DNA from: Pelodera strongyloides
Lineage: Eukaryota > Nematoda > Chromadorea > Rhabditida > Rhabditidae
Direction: 5' to 3'
DNA: 64,000 bases
Assembly: GCA_036852015.1 (NCBI GenBank)
Contig: JAANDG010000618.1
Span: 20,930 to 84,929 of the forward strand
Positions 55,719 to 64,000 of the stretch are shown here, piece after piece (position 1 is the first letter of the stretch; every line of letters starts with the position of its first letter). A model generated the notes under the pieces. That model searched no databases and was not told where the DNA came from. It saw only the letters and a program-made list of their open reading frames with translations. The translations under genes and the position numbers were made by a program.

Positions 55719-56577
55719 ATATCGTGAAAAAGAGTTTAAAGTGGGTGTTTTTGGTTCTTTTTTATAAACGGCAAAAAGTGAACAATTCATTACAGTAGAG
55801 GCTCGCGGCACTTATTCTTATTCTGTGCAAATTTATTTCTAAAATTCAGAATCGACGAAAGTAAACAGATTCCCTTTGAAACCCCAAAGAAACTTTTACT
55901 ATTTTACTGATTTTAAGTAAAATAACGCAATTCAAAGCAGAACCAAAAAATTGCCAGCACAGAAGCTTGTGCGCTGCCCACATATAAGTGCACAATAAGA
56001 AAAGCTCATTCTTTATTCACACGAACATTGATTTGATTTGATTTTTTTTTGCTTTCTAACCGTTGTAAACTAGTTCGCCGTCGATTCTACACAACATACT
56101 ACGGTTGTGGCACCGGATGTCTATAGCAGTTTGTTATCTTTTTTAAAGCGAAATACCGGTCGGTTTTTGAAACGTACCCCTGCGTTCTTATACTTCATAT
56201 GCAAATGAGCATAAATTAGAATAAAAAATAGACCCCAATAGACCCCACTTAGCATAACAGCATAAGAATGCAGATACTTGAGATGCGTTTCGAAAACCGG
56301 CTGGTATTTCGTTTTAATTGAGCGATATCTTCCAAAGAAAGCAATTTTTTTGGTTCTGCTTTGAATTGCGTTATTTTACTTAAAATCAGTAAAATAGTAA
56401 AAGTTTCTTTGGGGTTTCAAAGGGAATCTGTTTACTTTCGTCGATTCTGAATTTTAGAAATAAATTTGCACAGAATAAGAATAAGTGCCGCGAGCCTCTA
56501 CTGTAATGAATTGTTCACTTTTTGCCGTTTATAAAAAAGAACCAAAAACACCCACTTTAAACTCTTTTTCACGATAT
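55719..56577. repeat. 859-bp fold-back element with a nested MITE
   Basis: Left arm 55719-55954 and right arm 56341-56577 are reverse complements over about 236 bp with almost no mismatches (start ATATCGTGAAAAAGAG). The loop of about 386 bp contains a TTAA-flanked MITE at 56147-56313. No open frame of note. Confidence 0.85.
56147..56313. repeat. MITE, AGCGAAATACCGG family, nested in the fold-back element
   Basis: 167 bp, left AGCGAAATACCGGTCGG, right end CGTTTCGAAAACCGGCTGG, with TTAA on both sides (56143-56146, 56314-56317). Confidence 0.75.
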
Positions 56578-57099
56578 AAAAATTGGTCTCTTTTTGCAGA
56601 TATTTTTTCTAAATATCCGAAATAGCAACTTTATAAGAAGATAACTAGACCATATTCAAGCCAAGGCCTCCTTTAGTACTAGGCTGACACAATAGTTCCA
56701 AAACTAAAACTATATGAAACCCAAAAATGAAACACCTACTAGTCTATACGTGATGTCCTACAAAATACCTAAATGGCCGTTTCAATTTCAGCATACTGCG
56801 AGAAACTACAATATGAATATGACCAAAAACATGCCCACAAGAACCCTTTGAACAATATGCTATGCAAAATTGGAAGAATTTGTTAGCAAGTGAAAAACCT
56901 CAGCGTCACCGTCACACCAGAACCAAAAAAAATCTGGGTTTTGAAGGAGTTGAAACTAAAACCCCAGTAGCGTATGTGTATGTCAAAACAGAAGAATCTC
57001 AAGGAGCAGAGCACGAAGTAGGAAGTAGGAATCCGATATTGCCTTCCAATCAAGGCTTTTTCTTATTTGTTCCTAGGGGCAATCGCATGTACGCTAATC
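56578..57099. other. Unassigned sequence
   Basis: Contains an 86-aa open frame (56862-57122, plus) without a recognisable motif or splice support; not called as a gene. Confidence 0.3.
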
Positions 57100-57240
57100 A
57101 TCTAGTGACTGGTGACTGGTGACTGGTGACAGTGGTGGCTGGTTCGCGACCGTTTGATGACCAGTTGAAAACTGTTTTTGATAAGGATTTGGTCAAAAGC
57201 TGGTCATGAAGAGGTCACGATATGGGCTGGCCTACAAAAA
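57100..57240. repeat. Dispersed repeat with GTGACTGGT subrepeats (copy 2)
   Basis: Four tandem GTGACTGGT/GTGACAGTG units followed by GGTCATGAAGAGGTCACGAT; related to 380-510. Confidence 0.5.
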
Positions 57241-57719
57241 AAACTGTGTACCTGCACTAGATAGGTTCACCCACTACTCAGTCCACGCGTTAATTTCCCA
57301 ATCCAATGTCATGTAAGATTGAGGAAACTCCACAGTTTTACATAATAGGGAAACCATGGAAATAGGGAATACTTATCAAACGTCTGTGACGTAGTTGAAA
57401 ATCTTTACGATTGAAAACACGCGTCGTTCTTTTACATGAGAATATTCTTATTTGAGCTGCGGCACTCCATTATACCCGAAGCGGAACAACTGATTGATTC
57501 TAATATAACTTGCGCAACGTGAGTTCCAACTCACAGTAGAGTTACTTTCTTATACGGCTTATACGATTGCAAGTTTATATGAAGCTCCCCAAACGTGATC
57601 CAAGGTTTACGTAATAAAAAAATGCGCAAAGCCATGACCTACTTAAACCAAACCCCTGAAACGTACAATTTTTTTTTTCGTATCGTGCGCGGTGCATCTA
57701 AATAAACGTATTCCTATTT

Positions 57720-57950
57720 TTTTTGTCACAATGTCGGAAACGAAATCAATACTACGTTTCAAGGATTTGGTGCAAGATGGTAGCTTTTCGCAACTTCAAA
57801 ATAAGTCTCTCCGTACCTTAATAATATAGACAATACGTTTCCGACGTTTCATATAAGTATGCCCCTTTTTGTGAGGCTTTGAATTTGAAGTATCGCTTGT
57901 GCAGTATTGGAAAGTCGCCTCAGGCGGAGATAGCCGTGTGGTTTAGTAAT
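57720..57950. repeat. Dispersed repeat, GCCTCAGGCGGAGATAGCCG family (longest copy)
   Basis: Runs from CACAATGTCGGAAACGAAAT to GCCTCAGGCGGAGATAGCC. Homologous, inverted, to 27160-27385 and in part to 7845-7932. Confidence 0.6.
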
Positions 57951-58712
57951 AAAATAAGACACTACTACGTGAGGGATCATATTCAAAAAACAAAATTCAT
58001 TTCACGAATTCTCGAGTTTCTCGAGGTGAACAAATCAACAAAAGAAAAGGAACAGTGAAAAGGTGACTACGGGAAGTAAATTTTATGTATGATCATTAAT
58101 ATTTACTACGATTACAATTAGTATATGTACCAAATCATATGAAAATGGGAATCATATATTTAATCATATATTTTCTATTTCACTTGAACATTCATTACCA
58201 CATAGGGCTGATCATAGTCAGCGTGTGCACAAAGAACGGTCAATGTCTTTTCGCGCCCGCGTTGTGTCCCGCATGAGAAGAGAACCCTATATAACCAACA
58301 GCCACATCATGTTTCACCAATAGGCGCAATTTTGTTGCATCAGAGAAAGTCGTGTCTAGAAATCATGCAAGCATACAGGCATATACAAACTTAGCACAGC
58401 ATTGAAAGTTTACAATAGTTTTCTTCAATGTAGACCGATTATGATAATTTTTTTGGAGAATGTAAAGAAACCCCCGGTTTGAGGTTCTGGAAGGTATTTG
58501 GTTAGTTTAGTTGATAAGTTGGGCACTGATTTAATTAAATACCCTCCCTTTGTGCGTTTGACCCCCGATAAAGAACCAAAAAGAGCTAGCTCGCTGCGCG
58601 AGCTAGCTCCGAAAAATAAGAAGTAATAATAAAGTTACTATTCTTATTACATTCATTGCTACTTTTGTTCTCACATAAACGCACATCAATTTTCGAAACG
58701 TACACGGAACAC
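57951..58712. other. Unassigned sequence with a perfect 12-bp hairpin
   Basis: No exon recognised. A perfect stem GAGCTAGCTCGC with loop TGC spans 58583-58609. Confidence 0.4.
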
Positions 58713-59105
58713 AAAGAACGGGTTGAGCGATTCACATGAGTGACTCATGCCGCGCGGTTCACGGGTCAACCCGGTTCACACGTGAACCGCCTAGGCGATC
58801 CAACGAGAGAGTGACTCATGAGCCAACCCGGGGTGAGTGACCCACGTGAATCATTTCCAATTTACGGATCTTTCGTCAAGTAAATGTAAATAAGTACAAT
58901 TGTAAACGGTAGAGGGCAATTATTCTCGTATGGAACATACTAAATATTATCGAGAAGCTTAAGGTAACATAGGTAACCCGTCGGTTTTTCTTTGTGACTT
59001 TCGGCTCTGACCCGGTGTCGCCTCTTTTTCGCAAGGCCGGTCCGGGTCAACCCGAACCCGCCTTTTCACAAAACCAAAAGTTTGCAAAAACTTGCGTTTT
59101 CTTAG

Positions 59106-59509
59106 AACTTGACAATGGAGCTCCACCAAAGCATTCGCGCAATTGAGATGGCCAGCAGAGGAAAGGGAGGTGCGTATTGTGGTTTAATTGGCTTATTGGT
59201 GAATACATCCACGGGAATTCTTATATCGCAATTTTTCAAGCTCGGAGAACCGTAGACCAAAGTTGGGCACTTTCTGCTATGCCAAGTCTCTTCGGCTACC
59301 CTGCATCATTGACTCACGGGTACCTATGACAACTAAGTGTTTCTCAATTCGGATAATTTTCAGGAATGGGAGGTAAGGGAGGTAAAATGGGCGGCGACTC
59401 GCACGAGCGCAATGGCGGAATGGGCGGAGGCAAATTCGGAAACGGAAACGGCAAGGGAAAGGGAGAGCAGAGAGGTTATCCTATCACAAACCAGTGTGGA
59501 CCTTCATAA
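59106..59509 (+). pseudogene. SXP exon 4-5 fragment (copy 2)
   Basis: Exon 4 equivalent 59106-59169 and exon 5 equivalent from 59364. A 4-base loss relative to copy 1 removes the TAA after GEQRG, so the frame continues YPITNQCGPS to TAA. No exons 1-3 and no promoter. Confidence 0.75.
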
Positions 59510-59723
59510 GCGATGACTGTGATACTCAACCGCGGGATTTTTCATGATTTTTTTCTGTGAATAAAAGCATTATATCAGTAAGCAATGTGTCTCTCCTTTT
59601 CGCGTAATGTGTAACTTTGTATCTTTGCATTTTTGTTCATGCATGCATCAAAACAACTGTTCCAATCACTAGTGTTTTGTCACTAAAGGCATAATATATA
59701 GAGAAAATATGTTTCGACGACTG

Positions 59724-60300
59724 AGGCCGTTTTCACCAACATTTACTTCTGTCATAAATTTTTGACCATCAAAAAGGTACTTAGGTTAAGTAAATTTATG
59801 ACTGAAGTACGCTACCACACGCTTTTTGATGGATTTCACCAACATTTACTTTTTTTGAAGGAAAACGTTGGATAACAGTTAGATTACGTTTTAAAACGAA
59901 TATGATACAGATCTAAGTAATTACTAAAAGTTGTTTACCATGTAAAAGTTGTTTACCATGTAATCAAGCGTGTAATCACTTTATTAATTATGTGAAATGT
60001 GATCCAAAAACTGAAATCTTGTCAATTAATGTTTACAAAACTTATTTACCATAAAAACAATACAATAATTAAACAAATTAAGTTAATTAGTCTTCATAAA
60101 GGAGAAAAAACTGAAGTACAGGCTTACTTTCACCTTTTTGGTGGAAGTACGCCTCCCGTGTTAAAAGCGTACTTCTGTCAAAAAGGTACTTAACCTAAGT
60201 ACCTTTTTGACAGAAGTAAATGTTGGTGAAACCAGAAGTACCGCGCGCTTTTGACTGAAGTACCCTTTTTGACAGAAGTAAATGTTGGTGAAAACGGCCT
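59724..60300. mobile_element. 577-bp MITE with 3-bp target duplication
   Basis: Ends are AGGCCGTTTTCACCAACATT and its reverse complement, continuing TTACTTCTGTCA, with more inverted and direct iterations of AAAAAGGTACTTA inside. CTG flanks both ends (59721-59723, 60301-60303); the other copy of the block has one CTG at the uninterrupted site (CGACGACTGGTAAGG, about 46275-46289). A 3-bp duplication is compatible with Harbinger- or CACTA-type mobilisation; no transposase is encoded. Confidence 0.85.
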
Positions 60301-60334
60301 CTGGTAAGGATCATCCATATTGGGAAACAGTGCC

Positions 60335-60700
60335 TTACTCCCGGCTCCTGGTCATGCTTCCTGAATGATGTCCTTCTTCTTGGACCAAAGGTCCTCTAAC
60401 AACGGTCGAATCGTAGGTATCGGGGAAGATCAGCGACAGCATATCCAACACTTTCACTCCATCCGTGGGAATCTTCCTGCGATGCATGGTGATTTCCAGT
60501 CGCTCAATCAAATCCTCCTTGTTGGCCTTTGATGTATCGAACATCCGAATCCGAAACAATAGTAACACCCATCGTGTTCTAAACGCCGGTGTTTTGGTCG
60601 ACGTCGTCTTGTGATGCGCTTGTAACGACACAGGGCAAAAAATTAGCTTAGCAGAATTCGCGATCGGGCACCGCAGTTGAACACTGGGTTCGCTGTAGTA
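60335..60700 (-). pseudogene. Retroelement gag-like fragment in the array spacer (copy 5)
   Basis: 98-codon minus-strand frame, near-identical to 46315-46690, directly after the 577-bp element. Confidence 0.35.
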
Positions 60701-61043
60701 GACCTGTTTCGCAGCCTCTCTATGCTTCTTAGCACTTTATTCTATTGTTCTTACAAAACACTTACGAAATCATGTATCGTACGGTGCAACAACTGTAAAA
60801 CTAGAATACCATGACAGAGCTTGAGTCAGCGGTGAGCCCAAGACTATCATAACCCTAACAATCTACTGTATGAAAGTGTGTGTTTGAAATGGCGGTTATG
60901 TGATTTTTTTCCGTCAAGGCTACCATTCTGATGGTAATTCACATGAATGTTATACACAAAACACTAGCAGTTTTTTTAAGTGATCAGAAGGTAGAACAAA
61001 AAATACGGCAAAATATTTATTGATGCAAATTATCTGTGTATCA

Positions 61044-61979
61044 TCATTGCTGAAATCCATTGGCAAAACCATTGGAATTGCCGGTTCCAAATCCATTTTC
61101 GTTTCCGAATCCGTTCCCTTGCGCATTGCCGAAGCCATTTCCTTGTCCGAATGCACTTCCCGTGTTATCATTTGTGTTTCGTCCGCCGTTTCCGAATCCA
61201 TTTCCTGTTTCGTTTTCGCTTCCGAAACTGTTTCCGTTTCCACGAACACTGCCGCTGCTGGCCGTGTAACCTTTCTGTCCCCCGTTTCCGAATCCGTTTC
61301 CAGTTTCCTTTCCAAAGCTGTCTCCATTTCCGAAACCGTTTCCAAAATTGTTTCCGTTTCCACGCTCGCTGCCGCTGCTGGCCGTGAAACCATTTTGTCC
61401 GCCGTTTCCAAAACCGTTTTCCGAATCCGTTTCCGCTTCCGAATCCGTTATCATTTCCAAACCCGTTTCCGTTTTCAAATCCATTTCCGTTTGTGTTCCC
61501 AACTCTACTTCCGCCACTATTGGAAGAATCAGTTTTATTTCTCCTGCCGCTTCCAAAACCGTTTCCATTGCCAAATCCGTTATTCGTGCTGCTGCCGGAG
61601 TTACTTCTATTTCGCCGCAAGAACTCAAATCCATTCGTGAATCTTTGTCCATTCTCAAGAGAATTTCCATTATCAGCTGGAACTCCTTGTCCGTTGATTA
61701 GTTCAGTCTCTGGCTGTCCACTTCCTCGCTCTAAAGAATTAAAACAGTTTAATCTTTTTTTTCCGGTAAAGAATTATCCCATGAGCAACCAATCGACTTA
61801 AGAAGTAGAAAAATATCAACAACGAATTTAAACTCACGGTTTGAAGCCTAAAATACGAATACACTAACATTTTGGAACAAGCTCTAATAAAATTATATTA
61901 AATACTCACCATATCCGGGTGCAGCAAGCGTCACAGCAGTGACTGAGAGCAGGAAGATTGAAACCGTGATTTTGCTCAT
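61044..61979 (-). pseudogene. G4: FGNG-repeat gene with a 13-nt insertion
   Basis: Exon equivalents 61910-61979 (signal peptide identical to G3) and 61044-61730. Exon 2 is 687 nt against 674 in G1 and G3; the extra 13 nt at about 61410-61430 look like a partial local duplication of the FGN-coding repeat and shift the frame. Downstream the shifted frame reads Lys/Arg/Trp/Phe-rich sequence (KRFWKRRTKWFHGQQ) and stops at 61168, well before the FANGFQQ end. Otherwise the same as G3. Pseudogene, or a sequencing error in a repetitive tract. Confidence 0.7.
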
Positions 61980-62217
61980 GTTTAGCAAGTTTAGGAACTT
62001 CCGGCGTGATATGAATATGCCTGTGAATGATTGTGATAGTAGCTAGTCCAGTCCTTATATTGAATTATTTGATGCTGATCACAATATCATCCGCCTCTTT
62101 TGTTTAGCATGAAGTTTATTCAACTGCCTTTTGAGTTTATTCCCTAACACGGTGTGACTCATATGAAGGATACATATGAGGGCACACACGTGGGTTCACA
62201 AACTGAAGCTTCAAAGT

Positions 62218-62400
62218 GGCATAACAACCACTATTTGAAACATATTCTAAATAACTGCACCTCCGTGTATTTTATGCAAATGAGTATATTAGAAAAAAAT
62301 CGACCATAAGTCGACCCACGATAGAGATAATCTACCATAAATAACTAGTAGAGCAGTTGACCAACGTAAATTTCAATTTCAAACACCAGCTGTTCATCCC
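62218..62400. repeat. Diverged MITE upstream of G4
   Basis: Same as 48188-48370 apart from small indels. Confidence 0.5.
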
Positions 62401-62569
62401 AAGTTTTGCGAAATTAAAACCGCTGTCAAGAAAAAATGTACCTGCCAAATTAAAACCGCTGTCAAGAAAAAAGTTGTAATAAAAAAAAAGCTTGCGTTTT
62501 AAAGGTAATTTTGTGAAAAATAAAAACAAACAAATAAGGTTAGATGAGAAGAAAAAAAAAAAAAAAAAA

Positions 62570-62591
62570 CCCCCCCCCCCCCCCCCCCCCC

Positions 62592-62671
<80 letters not shown>
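62570..62671. repeat. Poly(C) tract, ~100 bp
   Basis: Preceded by about 19 A and interrupted by three A. The glycine or proline open frames across it are meaningless. Confidence 0.85.
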
Positions 62672-62673
<2 letters not shown>

Positions 62674-63385
62674 CTTCCTTCAATATGGGATGCTCGTCGT
62701 GCGCTCAAAATCAGTAGATTCTCTGAGCGCTGGGCCGGCCGTTTGAATTCGCGCCAATTCGCGGGGCTGCTACGCAGCAGTGAACAATGGAAAGATTTAT
62801 TAAATTTATTCTTGAAATTCTGTATCAGTGACACTCAGTCAGTGTTATTTGTCTAATATCCGTCGCCGTTCACTCAATTCCTTTTTTTGCTTCGTGATGG
62901 TCGGTTCTTGACCGGGGGCTTTAATTCAACTTATGGACCTTGCTGTGCGTATTCAGTCTCTCAATATTCTCAATTGGTTCCGGAAATTTTATTTGGCGTT
63001 AACTGTTTGGGTTGTTACTTCTCTTTTGGTTCTAAACACTGTTAGCATTTTTTTTTAAATAAAAAAAAAGTTGACAAATAGTAGGTTTTATAAGCATTAA
63101 CACCCTGACAGACCGTCACATTAGCACCATGACAGGCATAAAGACAACCTAGAGTTCGTAGCCTTTGTTCTACGACTTCGCTTAAAAATTAGATTGTAGA
63201 ACTGATACTATGGCTAGGCCATAAACTTATTGATGTAAATTAGAAGGTAGACCAAGTAGAAGGTACTGCACCTGCTTGGATCACTGGATAGAGCTTTGAA
63301 AAGCACTGCAGTCTAACTACCTTTGCAAACTTCTGTTCACCGCTATGCTATACCCTTAATAGTTCATGCTAATTGAACCTGATCT

Positions 63386-63559
63386 TTATCATGCTTTACA
63401 TAGATCCTGATCACCTCAGTGAAACACGTGAAAACACATCGAATGAGTCATTTTCACAACGCTCTAATGGACGACCTCTCTTTTAATATCTGTGTAAACT
63501 GTAAACGTCGCGCCAGTAGTGGGCGGAGCTTGACATCGGCGTAACTTTTATTTTATAAA
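63386..63559 (+). promoter_or_regulatory. Upstream regulatory block of SXP copy H
   Basis: TTATCA (63386-63391), CACGTG, GTGTAAACTGTAAACGTC, GGGCGGAG, a CATCGGCGTAACTT with one C missing, and TATAAA (63554-63559). Confidence 0.55.
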
Positions 63560-63632
63560 CTGCGCCTGAAATTAAACAAACAAGAGGCAGCACAACTTTC
63601 GATACGCATCAATTCAAGTTATAAATTCAAAC

Positions 63633-64000
63633 ATGCAAAGAATCGTCGCCTCACTTATTGTTCTTGCAGCTGTAGCGTTTGCCGTGCCCAGGATTTGGTA
63701 GGTACCTTTTTTAGGATATATATATAGAATAGAAGATATAAATATGTATATTGTGGAGTTTTAAGCTTAGACTTGTTTTTTGAAACAAGTGTAAATTACA
63801 AGAGGGTTTCAGTAAATTAGCTGCTATGTCTCAGAAGTTAGGTTTTGAGCAAACAAATAGCCAGTTCAAGTTCAAAAACATGAGGGCTTTCATCCATATA
63901 TGTTTGGGAATAGTCTCAAATCTTTTGTTGTGTGTCAATTTAGAAAGTATATTACGCATTGATCATAATGTGGCCATTTGTTTAATAATGGAAATAGTTT
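63633..64000 (+). pseudogene. SXP/RAL-2-like gene copy H, partial and frameshifted in exon 1
   Basis: Exon 1 equivalent 63633-63697 is 65 nt, one base more than E and F (GCCGTGCCCAGG in place of GCCGGCCCAGG), which shifts the frame at the end of the signal peptide. Intron 1 begins GTAGGT as in F; exon 2 lies beyond the window. Nearby sequence has many small deletions against copy F, so a sequence error is a real alternative to a true lesion. Confidence 0.6.

Larger units (their letters stand above)
58713..64000. repeat. Near-identical duplicate of 45275-49950
   Basis: Sequence from GGGTTGAGCGATTCACATG onward repeats 45275 to about 49950: GTTCACGTG repeat, SXP exon 4-5 fragment, gag-like fragment, FGNG gene, poly(C) and SXP gene start. 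Differences are mainly a 577-bp insertion (59724-60300), the poly(C) length and small indels, many in homopolymers and concentrated after 62 kb. The window ends inside the copy. Confidence 0.9.

Noticed and set aside
62332..62834. Poly-glycine and poly-proline open frames
   Set aside because: Translations of the poly(C) tract and flanks.
1..64000. CRISPR arrays, rRNA genes, bacterial-type operons
   Set aside because: None found; the gene structures are eukaryotic with spliceosomal introns.

Overview
This window is nuclear DNA from a nematode, most likely a rhabditid/strongylid-type (clade V) worm. The evidence is short GT-AG introns with TTTCAG-type acceptors, a gene combining EGF repeats with a degenerin-type (DEG/ENaC, ASC) channel domain as in the Caenorhabditis elegans egas genes, and a cluster of SXP/RAL-2-like (DUF148) secreted proteins. 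There are no operon-like bacterial features, no rRNA genes and no intact tRNA genes. Species cannot be fixed from the sequence alone. All exon structures were assembled by hand from splice sites, reading-phase agreement and family motifs; no transcript evidence was available.

Region 1 (about 0.1-13.5 kb, minus strand) is one long gene of about 26 exons. Its exon lengths sum to 2607 nt (868 codons plus stop). It has an N-terminal hydrophobic segment, about ten EGF-like modules, then the extracellular and second transmembrane parts of a DEG/ENaC channel. Its large introns are packed with MITEs, tRNA-derived SINE-like heads and small tandem repeats.

Region 2 (13.5-29.7 kb) holds two tandem SXP/RAL-2-like genes (A at 21.9 kb, B at 26.7 kb) lying in a duplicated block. 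The upstream copy of the block is interrupted by a 5.5-kb DNA element with about 370-bp terminal inverted repeats and an 8-bp target-site duplication. The downstream copy keeps the empty site. At 29.8 kb is a gene for a small secreted protein made of degenerate Ser-Ile-Asn-Gly-Val-Pro repeats.

Region 3 (about 31-64 kb) is an amplified array. Its unit is a plus-strand SXP/RAL-2-like gene followed tail-to-tail by a minus-strand gene for a secreted Gly/Asn/Phe-rich (FGNG-repeat) protein, with a retroelement-like fragment between them. SXP copies are D (frameshifted), E (intact, stop-loss extension), F (intact) and H (cut by the window end, frameshifted), plus two exon 4-5 fragments. FGNG copies are G1 and G3 (intact), G2 (fused in frame to a retrotransposon gag-like sequence), G4 (13-nt insertion) and G5 (5'-truncated). 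The last about 5 kb (58.7-64 kb) is a near-identical copy of 45.3-49.9 kb.

Mobile DNA dominates. At least four terminal-inverted-repeat families are flanked by TTAA or near-TTAA target sites; there are also fold-back elements of 329 and 859 bp, a 577-bp element with a 3-bp duplication, a non-LTR reverse-transcriptase remnant nested inside a TTAA element, and probable LTR-retroelement debris. Because the array contains several copies of each unit, empty and filled insertion sites can be compared within this one window.
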